A stretch of 40,532 nt of DNA. Source: an uncultured Acidimicrobiaceae bacterium. Lineage in GTDB: Bacteria; Actinomycetota; Acidimicrobiia; Acidimicrobiales; Ilumatobacteraceae. Made by a program: the position numbers and the translations under genes. Within the stretch, counting starts at the first letter, position 1, and each line of letters starts with the position of its first letter. This document shows positions 8,377 to 15,363 of this stretch, piece after piece. The notes under the pieces were generated by a model. That model searched no databases and was not told where the DNA came from. It saw nothing but the letters and a program-made list of their open reading frames with translations. The stretch spans positions 1 to 40,532 of the forward strand of contig CALACK010000197.1 in the NCBI GenBank assembly GCA_937890395.1. Reading direction: 5' to 3'.

Positions 8377-9732
8377 CTATTTTGCCGTACGGATTAGTTC
8401 AGCAACGCGAAATGCGAGATCAAGTGATTGTCGCGCATTGAGTCGTGGATCACAAACCGATTCGTAGCGAGTGTCAAGATCTTCTTGGCTGACTGCCTCG
8501 GCACCACCAAGACACTCGGTGACGTTGTCGCCTGTGAGTTCGATGTGAATGCCACCCGGCCAACTATTTTCAGCACGATGGGCTAATACGAAACCAGTAA
8601 TTTCGCGAATGATGTCGTCAAAGTGTCGGGTCTTGCGGCCGTTGGCGGCGGTGAAAGTATTTGCATGCATTGGATCACATGCCCAAACAACTGGATGGCC
8701 AGCATCGCGCACTGCTCGAATAAGTGGACGCAAAACGCTTTCTATTTTGTCGGCGCCCATTCGCGTGATCAGCGTTAAGCGACCAGCAACTCGCGCAGGG
8801 TTGAGAATCTCGCACAAAGATAAAACAAAATCTGTTGTCGTTTCTGGGCCAATCTTGCATCCAACCGGGTTTCCGACGCCGCGTAAAAATTCAATGTGTG
8901 CGCCGTCAAGCTGGCGTGTCCGTTCACCAATCCATAACATGTGCGCTGAGCAGTCGTACCAAGTGCCCGTCAGCGAGTCTTGGCGAGTGAGCGCCTCTTC
9001 ATATCCAAGAATTAATGCTTCGTGACTTGTGTAGAAGTCAACTTCATGCAGCGGGCTATGGCTCTCTGTGTCAATGCCGCACGCACGCATAAATGCCAGT
9101 GCTCTTTCGATTTCTCCTGCAACTTGTTCGTAGCGCTGACCGGCTGCACTGGTTGTAACAAACTCTTGATTCCATGCATGAACACGATTCAGATCGGCGA
9201 AGCCACCTTTGGTGAACGCACGTAATAAGTTGAGAGTGCTTGCTGATTGGTGATACGCCTGCACCATGCGTTGCGGATCTGGTACCCGTGACTCGATGTG
9301 CGGTGCAGGGTCATTAACCATATGTCCACGAAAAGAAGCGATCTCTTTATTGCCGATCATCTCGGTGTCGCTTGAGCGTGGCTTGGCGAATTGTCCGGCG
9401 ATTCTGCCAACTTTCACAACTGGTACGCCCATCGAATAGGTGAGCATCACTGCCATCTGCAAAATCACGCGAAGCTTCTCGCGTATATTTACTGCTGTGA
9501 ACTCTTCGAAACTTTCTGCGCAGTCACCGGCCTGCAATAAAAATGCGTTTCCACTAGCAACTTGACCAAGTGCTGTGAGAAGCGATCGTGCCTCACCTGC
9601 AAAAACAAGTGGCGGGTAAGATGCGATTTGCTTTAGTGAATTATCAAGCGCAGTTTGATCAGGCCACTTTGGTTGTTGTGCGGCGACATTGTTTTGCCAT
9701 GAAGACGGTGTCCAGCGATTAGTTGAACTCAT
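8377..9732 (-). CDS. aroG: 3-deoxy-7-phosphoheptulonate synthase, class II
   Basis: This enzyme condenses phosphoenolpyruvate and erythrose-4-phosphate to DAHP, the first step of the shikimate pathway. The 451-residue sequence matches the plant/mycobacterial class II form: an N-terminal TPSSW...AQQPKWPD, FLLQAGDCAESF (metal-binding Cys), PVVKVGRIAGQFAKPRS, ESHSPLHEVDFYTSHEAL, KIGPETT, VVWACDPMHANTFT and GGIHIELTGDNVTECLGG. I chose the ATG at 9732 because the 26-codon longer frame would run into the upstream sigma gene. It lies 28 bp after that gene and 4 bp before a hydrolase gene. Mycobacterial homologues form a complex with an AroQ-type chorismate mutase, and a chorismate mutase domain occurs at 34.2-35.0 kb. 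Confidence 0.95.
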   Translation of the reverse strand: MSSTNRWTPSSWQNNVAAQQPKWPDQTALDNSLKQIASYPPLVFAGEARSLLTALGQVASGNAFLLQAGDCAESFEEFTAVNIREKLRVILQMAVMLTYSMGVPVVKVGRIAGQFAKPRSSDTEMIGNKEIASFRGHMVNDPAPHIESRVPDPQRMVQAYHQSASTLNLLRAFTKGGFADLNRVHAWNQEFVTTSAAGQRYEQVAGEIERALAFMRACGIDTESHSPLHEVDFYTSHEALILGYEEALTRQDSLTGTWYDCSAHMLWIGERTRQLDGAHIEFLRGVGNPVGCKIGPETTTDFVLSLCEILNPARVAGRLTLITRMGADKIESVLRPLIRAVRDAGHPVVWACDPMHANTFTAANGRKTRHFDDIIREITGFVLAHRAENSWPGGIHIELTGDNVTECLGGAEAVSQEDLDTRYESVCDPRLNARQSLDLAFRVAELIRTAK

Positions 9733-9760
9733 CCTGATAACACTATTGCCGAAAGTTGCC

Positions 9761-10588
9761 TCAGACGGTGAGGATTTCTCCGGCATCGTCGCGCAATGTG
9801 TCAACAGCACGACTTACTAGGCGGCGGGCAGCCTCGGCGGTTACGCCAAGCTCTTCGCCGACTTGACGGAAGCTTTTACGCTCTCCATCATGAAGACCAA
9901 AACGAGCCTCAACTGCATAACGAGCGCGCTCGTCAAGAGTACCGAGAAGGCGATCAAGTAAGTCTGTGTCGACCATTCCCATTACTGCATCTTCTGGGCT
10001 GATGTCTTCGTTTGGCACGAGGTCGCCCAAAGTTGCATCGCCGTCTTCACCGATTGTTTTGTCAAGTGAAACTGGTGTTGTAAGGCGATGAAGTTCGGCG
10101 TTCATCGCGCTTAAGCCTTCAGCATCTCCTGAGCCCTGTCGAAGTGCCGCGCGAAGTGTTGCCGAGCGGTCGCCGGGAATTCGAATAAGACTTGCTTTTT
10201 GATCTAGTGCACGTCCAATTGCTTGGCGAATCCAAAAAGTTGCATATGTCGAAAATTTGAAACCACGACGCCAGTCAAACTTGTCAACAGCATGTTCGAG
10301 ACCGAGGTTTCCTTCTTGGATTAAATCGAGCAAGTCCATTCCTTGTGGTAATGGATACCGACGAGCGATTGAAACGACCAATCGAAGGTTTGAACGAATG
10401 AATCGGTCTTTGGCGCGAGCGGCATTTCGCATATCGGCGCGAAGTGCGGCGCCGCGTTCACCTATTTCAATAGCTTTTTTGGCGTCACGACCAGCCTCGA
10501 TCGCTTTTGAGAGATCACGTTCATCTTCGGCGTTAAGCAAGGCAACCTTGCCGATTTCGTTGAGGTAGATACCGATTGAGTCAGACAT
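9761..10588 (-). CDS. RNA polymerase sigma factor, sigma-70 RpoD/SigA-like (group 1/2)
   Basis: This 275-residue promoter-recognition factor has region 1.2 (GIYLNEIGKVALLNAEDE), regions 2.1-2.4 (RFIRSNLRLVVSIARRYP, LLDLIQEGNLGLEHAVDKFD, FSTYATFWIRQAIGRAL), a region 3 with the TTPVSLDKTIGEDGDATLGDLV linker, and region 4.2 with a helix-turn-helix (KSFRQVGEELGVTAEAARRL). It lacks the long acidic region 1.1 of housekeeping SigA and is short, so an alternative SigB/HrdC-like role fits better. A loose AGGAAAG lies about 13 nt before the ATG, and the leader is C-rich because of the G-run tract on the other strand. It is probably the first gene of a unit with DAHP synthase and the serine hydrolase. 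Confidence 0.93.
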   Translation of the reverse strand: MSDSIGIYLNEIGKVALLNAEDERDLSKAIEAGRDAKKAIEIGERGAALRADMRNAARAKDRFIRSNLRLVVSIARRYPLPQGMDLLDLIQEGNLGLEHAVDKFDWRRGFKFSTYATFWIRQAIGRALDQKASLIRIPGDRSATLRAALRQGSGDAEGLSAMNAELHRLTTPVSLDKTIGEDGDATLGDLVPNEDISPEDAVMGMVDTDLLDRLLGTLDERARYAVEARFGLHDGERKSFRQVGEELGVTAEAARRLVSRAVDTLRDDAGEILTV

Positions 10589-10607
10589 GGGGGTGTTGGT
10601 CTTTCCT

Positions 10608-10640
10608 GGGGGATTAGGGGGTATTCGGGGGGATTCGGGG
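10608..10640 (+). repeat. G-run tract, candidate G-quadruplex, in the sigma-factor 5' region
   Basis: The plus strand carries four G-runs of 5, 5, 6 and 4 separated by ATTA, TATTC and ATTC, with a fifth run (5 G) at 10589-10593. Short loops and long runs fit a G-quadruplex on the template strand of the minus-strand sigma gene; the message would carry the complementary C-runs. The repeated GGGGG-ATT unit also looks like a small degenerate tandem repeat. Confidence 0.6.
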
Positions 10641-10761
10641 AGTAATGATGATAGGGCATCGAATCGATTTGGTCAAGTAATAAGTGAACTATTTCATAAG
10701 TATTTAAGACAGTGATGATAACGGCTTTCGGTAGGAAGTCGCATTTACCTGCTTATTCGGC

Positions 10762-10767
10762 TAATAC
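10762..10767 (+). promoter_or_regulatory. Leaderless -10 element of nadD
   Basis: TAATAC lies 9 nt before a GTG at 10777. No Shine-Dalgarno sequence precedes any of the possible starts (TTG 10771, GTG 10777, ATG 10783), so a leaderless start at the GTG is the simplest reading. Confidence 0.5.
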
Positions 10768-10776
10768 ACTTTGATA

Positions 10777-11397
10777 GTGCCAATGCGGGTCGGATTGTTC
10801 GGGGGGACATTTGATCCACCACACCTTGGGCATCTGGTGACCGCAGTCAATGTGCGCCACGTGCTGAAACTTGACATTGTGGTGTTGATGGTGGCCAATG
10901 ATCCATGGCAAAAACACGGGACTCGCGAAGTCGCTAGTGCTGTTGACCGACTGGCAATGGTTGAGGCGGCGGTCGAAGGCGTGGATGGGCTTGTCGCGGG
11001 CGATGACGAGATTTCACGAGGCGGGCCAAGTTTTACCGCGGATACTTTAACTGCGTTGAGTAACCGATATACCGGTGCTGAACTTTTCACGATTGTTGGC
11101 GACGATGCCGCTGCAAAGTTTGGGTCATGGCAACGTGCAAGTGAAATCGCCAAACTCTCAACATTGGTAGTTGTCGACCGACCTGGTTCACCCTTGGCGC
11201 CCCCAAGTGAATTCATATGGAACCGTGTTGAGGTTCCGAGGCTCGAAGTGAGTTCAACTGACTTGCGTCAGCGCTTTGTTGATGGTCGACCGCTTGATTA
11301 TTTGATTGCAAGCGAAGTACTAAATGTCATCGCCGAACGTGGTTTATACGGAGCGATGAAATCAAGAGCTATAAAATCCGGCGCTAAAAAATCATGA
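10777..11397 (+). CDS. nadD: Nicotinate-nucleotide adenylyltransferase
   Basis: NadD adenylates nicotinate mononucleotide to deamido-NAD in NAD synthesis. The roughly 206-residue protein opens with the nucleotidyltransferase loop GLFGGTFDPPHLGH (GxFxPxHxGH) and ends with the VSSTDLRQRF motif, equivalent to the ISSTxxR ATP-binding site. Other landmarks are DPWQKHG, FTADTL and FTIVGDDAAAKFGSW. The GTG start at 10777 is chosen for its spacing from TAATAC; ATG 10783 is the alternative. It overlaps the next gene by 4 bp and heads the nadD - LCP-like - rsfS unit common in actinobacteria. Confidence 0.95.
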   Translation: MPMRVGLFGGTFDPPHLGHLVTAVNVRHVLKLDIVVLMVANDPWQKHGTREVASAVDRLAMVEAAVEGVDGLVAGDDEISRGGPSFTADTLTALSNRYTGAELFTIVGDDAAAKFGSWQRASEIAKLSTLVVVDRPGSPLAPPSEFIWNRVEVPRLEVSSTDLRQRFVDGRPLDYLIASEVLNVIAERGLYGAMKSRAIKSGAKKS

Positions 11398-12614
11398 CGG
11401 CGATTCCGAAAAAACAAAAGCAACGTCTCCTCGTCGCATTGTGTTGCGGCATTGTGTCAGCATTGATGCTGCCCGCTGGTCTCGTGATCGGCTACAACTC
11501 GGTTCTCAATTCGAACAGCGGCACCAATGTCAACGACATTAAGACTTTAAAGATTCTTGACACGCCCGTTGCGCTTTTGGCAACTGTCAATGACTCAAAA
11601 GAGATCACCACGGTGAGTGTGATTGCTTTGGCAGGCGGAAGTTTCGGCGGAACAATTATTTCGATCCCAGCAAAAACTCAAGCAGAAGTTGCGCAAGGAG
11701 AAGCACCAAGAAGAATTTTTGATTCTTATGTCGATGGCGATTCATCTGCGTTTATCGCCGATGTCGAGGGGTTACTTAATGTCACAATCTCTGCAGTTGG
11801 TATTTTGAATCGTGATGACTTACTAAGGCTGCTTGGTCCGATTGGGCCAGTTGAAATACTTCTTGATTCTGATGTTCGCAACACGGGTGCAGACGGCGCA
11901 ACGTCTCTTGTCGCGAAGGTAGGTAAAACAACGATTGACACATTTTCGCTTGCTGGTATTTTGTTGGCGCGCGAAATTGATCAAAGTGAAGCGGCAAGAT
12001 TTAATCACCACAAATCCGCGTGGACAGCAATCGCTAACACGGTTGGCCTCGGGCTCAGACTTCAAAATTTGCAGACAGACCCACTTGAAACACCTGTAGA
12101 TTTTGCGAGTTTTATGCAACGGTTATTCAATGGCCCAATTCAAATCTGGCAGTTCGCTGCAACGGCTGTTCCGGCTGGTGCTGATAACCCAAATTCATTA
12201 GATATGTTCAGCCTTGACCCATCAGAAGTAACGATGATCATGGCTAGCGTTGCACCAACTTCGGTTACGGGCTCGGGTGTGGCTGGTGCTCTTGCTGTTC
12301 AGGTTGATAGTCCGTTCAATGATCCCGTAGTGAGTCGTGAGATAGTTCGTCGTCTTGTGGCGATCGGTTTCGATGTGGCACTTGTTCGCGAAGTGCCTGG
12401 CCCACCTCAAGAAATAACAGAAATTCGATATGTTGAATCGAATGTTTTTGCCAATATTGGCTTGCAGGATTTTATTGGCGACTTTGTGACTGCTCAAACC
12501 CGCGAACGCGCCCAAGGTATTGAGTTGCAGATTGTTTTAGGCAAGTCATTTGTCGCGTTTTCGAAAGACAATCCAGGACTTCCTGCCGCTACTGTTGTGC
12601 CCTCAGACGAATGA
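11394..12614 (+). CDS. LCP-like / LytR C-terminal domain envelope protein, degenerate LCP core
   Basis: This 406-residue protein has one N-terminal membrane segment (about residues 11-33), so most of it should face outside. The middle resembles a LytR-CpsA-Psr domain: VSVIALAGGSFGGTIISIPAKT sits where active LCP proteins have the SIPRD signature, and LAGILLAREIDQSEAARFN sits where they have the YaRsR...D-R cluster. The key Arg and Asp residues are therefore not conserved. The last 100 residues (DPVVSREIVRRLVAIGFDVALV...) look like a LytR_C domain. LCP enzymes ligate glycopolymers to the cell wall, but this one is probably not a standard ligase. It overlaps nadD and rsfS by 4 bp on each side. 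Confidence 0.65.
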   Translation: MTAIPKKQKQRLLVALCCGIVSALMLPAGLVIGYNSVLNSNSGTNVNDIKTLKILDTPVALLATVNDSKEITTVSVIALAGGSFGGTIISIPAKTQAEVAQGEAPRRIFDSYVDGDSSAFIADVEGLLNVTISAVGILNRDDLLRLLGPIGPVEILLDSDVRNTGADGATSLVAKVGKTTIDTFSLAGILLAREIDQSEAARFNHHKSAWTAIANTVGLGLRLQNLQTDPLETPVDFASFMQRLFNGPIQIWQFAATAVPAGADNPNSLDMFSLDPSEVTMIMASVAPTSVTGSGVAGALAVQVDSPFNDPVVSREIVRRLVAIGFDVALVREVPGPPQEITEIRYVESNVFANIGLQDFIGDFVTAQTRERAQGIELQIVLGKSFVAFSKDNPGLPAATVVPSDE

Positions 12615-12985
12615 GTACTTATACACCACAACCAGACGCCTTGCGCATTGCCAAAATTGCCGCGCAAGCCGCTGATGAAAAACAAGCAACCGATGTGACC
12701 GTTTTAGATGTCGGTGAGATTTTGGCGATTACTGACTTGTTCGTGGTTGCGAGTGCTGGCAACAAACGGCAGGTGCGCACGATCTGCGACGCAATCACCG
12801 ACGCGGTTCGTCGTGAAACAGGTCGCTCGCCATTATCTAGTGAGGGCGTAACCGAACAGCAGTGGATTTTGATTGATTACGGCAGTGTTGTAATTCATGT
12901 GTTTGATGACGAGACACGCAGATTTTACGAAATCGAACGTCTCTATCGTGACGTGCCTGCGGTCAGTTGGCGCCTAGTCAGTTAG
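12611..12985 (+). CDS. rsfS: Ribosome silencing factor RsfS
   Basis: RsfS binds ribosomal protein uL14 on the large subunit and blocks subunit joining when nutrients are low. The 124-residue sequence has the family pattern DVTVLDVGEILAITDLFVVASAGNKRQVRTICDAI, then GVTEQQWILIDYGSVVIHVFDDETRRFYEIERLY. The ATG is in a 4-bp overlap (ATGA) with the LCP-like gene, and its position after nadD is the usual one. The gene converges with a methyltransferase 8 bp further on. Confidence 0.96.
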   Translation: MSTYTPQPDALRIAKIAAQAADEKQATDVTVLDVGEILAITDLFVVASAGNKRQVRTICDAITDAVRRETGRSPLSSEGVTEQQWILIDYGSVVIHVFDDETRRFYEIERLYRDVPAVSWRLVS

Positions 12986-12993
12986 TAAATTAG

Positions 12994-13671
12994 CTATTCT
13001 GCTGGTTTTGTTGCAACGATAAAAAATTGCTTACCAAATAGTCGCCAAAAAATTGGCACCGCTAAATAAAGTTTTACCAGAAGTGGGTGCGAAAGTCTTT
13101 GCGAACGAAATGACAATGGTAAAAACCGTGAGATTGTTGATTTGTGATCAAGAGCAGCTGCCGCAAGATGTTCTTCGATGGTTCTATGTGTGAGTGGCAG
13201 TAGATGGTCGGCAAAATCGTAGTACCCTTTTGCGCAGTACCGAAAGTTTGGTCCCATGATCGCTAGTTTGCCACCGGGCTTGAGTGATTTGCGAAGTTGC
13301 ATCAAATATTTATAGACATCATTTGGCGTTGCCAAGTGTTCTAAAAAGTTTGAAACAAAAATTAAGTCAAAATAGTTCTCGGGTAAGTCAACTTTGTAAA
13401 TATCACCGAATCGCGTCGTGACGCCCGTCGGCCAACTAATTCTTTGGTCCGATAAATCACAGGCCCATCGCTCTTGAGCCTGAGATGAAATTATGAATTC
13501 TCCACGACCAGCGGCTGGGTCAAGCACGCTTTTTGGATTTTCAAGTCGCGACTCAATCCAGCGAGTAATGAGCGCCCAGGTTGCGTCTTTTTTTTCCTGG
13601 CTAATGCCTGCGAATCGAAATTGGTAGACCTTACTCAGATCTAATTTTTGGCTAGAGCCTTGTTCGGACAT
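12994..13671 (-). CDS. Class I SAM-dependent methyltransferase
   Basis: A protein of about 225 residues with a Rossmann-like methyltransferase core: VLDPAAGRGEFI (motif I, SAM binding), WACDLSD (motif II), DIYKVDLPENYFDLIFVSNFLEHL (motif IV region) and LKPGGKLAIMGPN (post motif). The C-terminal part has a hydrophobic stretch LYLAVPIFWRLFG, as seen in methyltransferases acting near membranes or on lipids and quinones. The substrate is unknown. I chose the ATG at 13671 over TTG 13677 because TAGCCT lies 8 nt before it, which suggests a leaderless start. It is a single gene between rsfS and tRNA-Ala. Confidence 0.85.
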   Translation of the reverse strand: MSEQGSSQKLDLSKVYQFRFAGISQEKKDATWALITRWIESRLENPKSVLDPAAGRGEFIISSQAQERWACDLSDQRISWPTGVTTRFGDIYKVDLPENYFDLIFVSNFLEHLATPNDVYKYLMQLRKSLKPGGKLAIMGPNFRYCAKGYYDFADHLLPLTHRTIEEHLAAAALDHKSTISRFLPLSFRSQRLSHPLLVKLYLAVPIFWRLFGKQFFIVATKPAE

Positions 13672-13679
13672 CGTCAAGC

Positions 13680-13685
13680 AGGCTA
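13680..13685 (-). promoter_or_regulatory. Leaderless -10 element of the methyltransferase gene
   Basis: TAGCCT on the minus strand lies 8 nt before the ATG at 13671. The same hexamer precedes the LLM oxidoreductase gene at 22919. No ribosome-binding site is visible. Confidence 0.45.
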
Positions 13686-13730
13686 GTGCTGTCTGGCTGA
13701 ATCTATCGGGTAACGTTATTAAGTCTTATT

Positions 13731-13803
13731 GGGGCTGTAGCTCAGTTGGTAGAGCGCTTCCATGGCATGGAAGAGGCCAGGGGTTCGATTCCCCTCAGCT
13801 CCA
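13731..13803 (+). tRNA. tRNA-Ala (anticodon GGC)
   Basis: A complete cloverleaf can be drawn. The acceptor stem GGGGCTG pairs with CAGCTCC (one G-T pair) with discriminator A at 13803. The D arm is GCTC...GAGC, the anticodon arm is CTTCC-ATGGCAT-GGAAG with GGC at 13764-13766, and the T arm is AGGGG-TTCGATT-CCCCT. The 3' CCA is not encoded, because the next bases are CAA. It reads GCC/GCT alanine codons. Confidence 0.97.
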
Positions 13804-14056
13804 CAATTGAGATCCAAAGTATAAATAGTCTTGACAAAAGTTAATTGCTTAATGCAAATCTTGACTCCGGGTTTCTAATATTATTTCTGATAATTCTCAT
13901 AATTTTTTGCGGTGGTGCTGCGACATTCGTGGGCATTAAATCAGGAAACCAATTTGATTTGTTTGCAAATCGTGTTTGTACCCCAAAGATTTGTATTTTG
14001 CCTTGGAATTAGCAAGGGGACGTGTTCGGCTGGGTGGTCTGCTCTAAGGTCTAAGG
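13804..14056. other. AT-rich spacer after tRNA-Ala with no supported gene
   Basis: This stretch is visibly richer in A and T than its surroundings. It has isolated TTGACA and TTGACT motifs near 13834 and 13861 but no well-spaced -10 partner. No credible protein frame was found. It presumably holds the tRNA 3' trailer and the upstream region of the pentapeptide gene. Confidence 0.5.
14045..14050 (+). promoter_or_regulatory. Possible leaderless -10 of the pentapeptide gene
   Basis: TAAGGT lies 6 nt before GTG 14057. The same bases include AAGGT, which could act as a weak ribosome site, so leaderless and leadered readings compete. Confidence 0.3.
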
Positions 14057-14551
14057 GTGCGGATTGTAAAAGTTTCGATTTTTTTGATCCCAATTTTTTT
14101 GATATTTGGCTATTGGGCATCAAGTACGCCAGTGTCGATCGCTCCTATAAATGGGTATGAGATTAAGCCATCAGCTTTTCTGCCCAAGGCAAATCTTGCA
14201 GGGGTTATATTAAAAGGCGCCGACCTTCATGGTGCGGTGCTTAGCGAAGCAAATCTCAAAAATTCGATGTTGGCAGACTCGAATCTGTCTTTTGCGAACT
14301 TGACTGGTGCTGACCTTTCTGGTGCTGATTTATCGGGTGCTGATCTTTCGGACGCTGATCTATTTACTGCCAATCTTGAGGGCGCAAATCTTAAGGGCGC
14401 AAACCTTAAGGGCGCAAACTTAAGGGGTGTTAACTTGCGCGGAGCACTGATGTCTGACAGCGACATGACAAATGCGAATCTGACTGGTGCTGATTTGTAT
14501 GGCGCAGTTATGACTGATGCAATATTGCCCGACGGAAAAATTCATGGCTAG
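14057..14551 (+). CDS. Pentapeptide-repeat protein with N-terminal membrane or signal segment
   Basis: The protein has 164 residues from a GTG start. Residues 4-20 are strongly hydrophobic, after MRIVK, and act as a signal peptide or anchor. From about residue 45 to 159 there are some 23 consecutive A(D/N)LxG-type pentapeptides without a break, which should form a right-handed quadrilateral beta-helix. Some cytoplasmic pentapeptide proteins mimic DNA and protect gyrase (Qnr, MfpA), but the export signal argues against that and for an envelope or extracellular role. No partner domain is present. It sits between tRNA-Ala and an SDR gene. Confidence 0.85.
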   Translation: MRIVKVSIFLIPIFLIFGYWASSTPVSIAPINGYEIKPSAFLPKANLAGVILKGADLHGAVLSEANLKNSMLADSNLSFANLTGADLSGADLSGADLSDADLFTANLEGANLKGANLKGANLRGVNLRGALMSDSDMTNANLTGADLYGAVMTDAILPDGKIHG

Positions 14552-14563
14552 CGCGATAGCGGC

Positions 14564-14569
14564 TAAGTT
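14564..14569 (+). promoter_or_regulatory. Leaderless -10 element of the SDR gene
   Basis: TAAGTT lies 7 nt before the ATG at 14577, only 13 bp after the pentapeptide stop. No ribosome-binding site is apparent. Confidence 0.45.
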
Positions 14570-14576
14570 CTAGCGG

Positions 14577-15344
14577 ATGGTTGTTTCGCCAAATACCCAA
14601 GATTTTTCGTTAACTGGTCTGCGGGCGCTTGTTACTGGCGGAGGCTCGGGAATCGGCAAGGCAATTGCCGACGCGATGAAGCATGCAGGTGCGCGAGTTG
14701 TCGTGTGCGATGTTAATGACAGTACAAAGCCCAATTATGTTTGTGACGTTTCAAAGACAAGCGACGTCAAGGCAATGTTTGACGCAATTCAGCGTGATCT
14801 AAGTGGTTTAGATATTTTGGTAAACAATGTCGGCGTGCCCGGGCCGACTGCGCGAGTTGACGAGATGGATGCAGACGCCTACGACGAATGCGTGCGAATA
14901 AATCTTGGTGGAACATTTCGATGTACAAGTGCCGCAGTACCAATGTTGCTGCAGACTCGAGGTTCAATTATAAATATCTCGACGAGTGCTGGAATATTCG
15001 GCTATCCGTTACGATCGCCGTATGTTGCTGCCAAATGGGGAATCATCGGCTTAACAAAATCGTGGGCAATGGAGCTTGGCGCAGATGGTGTGCGTGTTAA
15101 TGCGATTTGCCCAGGTTCGGTTAGTGGCCCACGGATGGATGGCGTGATTGAGCGTGAAGCTGCCGCAACTCGAGTGAGCGCGCAAAGTATTCGCACCGGT
15201 TATGAAAACCAGGTTTCAATGAAGACGTTTATTGACGCCAGTGATATTGCTGCATCTGCAGTATTTCTGAGTTCTCCAGCCGCGCGGTTCATCACTGGTC
15301 AAGTTTTGCCAGTTGATGGAAATATCGAAACAATGCGTGCTTAA
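14577..15344 (+). CDS. Short-chain dehydrogenase/reductase (SDR)
   Basis: A classical 255-residue SDR with the cofactor loop TGGGSGIG (about residues 20-27), VCDV (acidic residue after strand 2, favouring NAD), NNVG, catalytic Ser in INISTSAG, the YVAAK catalytic Tyr-Lys, and the CPGSVSGPRMDG substrate-lid entry. It is cytoplasmic. It probably shares a transcript with the potA-like gene 19 bp downstream. It may oxidise or reduce an alcohol or aldehyde intermediate derived from the transported compound, but its substrate is not visible. Confidence 0.93.
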   Translation: MVVSPNTQDFSLTGLRALVTGGGSGIGKAIADAMKHAGARVVVCDVNDSTKPNYVCDVSKTSDVKAMFDAIQRDLSGLDILVNNVGVPGPTARVDEMDADAYDECVRINLGGTFRCTSAAVPMLLQTRGSIINISTSAGIFGYPLRSPYVAAKWGIIGLTKSWAMELGADGVRVNAICPGSVSGPRMDGVIEREAAATRVSAQSIRTGYENQVSMKTFIDASDIAASAVFLSSPAARFITGQVLPVDGNIETMRA

Positions 15345-15363
15345 TTTTTTGGGGAGATAAATC

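Noticed and set aside
9733-9810. Longer start for the DAHP synthase gene
   Set aside because: It overlaps the 3' end of the sigma gene by about 50 bp and is not part of the family N-terminus.
13804-14056. Attachment site or integrated element at tRNA-Ala
   Set aside because: No integrase gene and no second copy of the tRNA 3' end was seen nearby. AT-richness alone is not enough.
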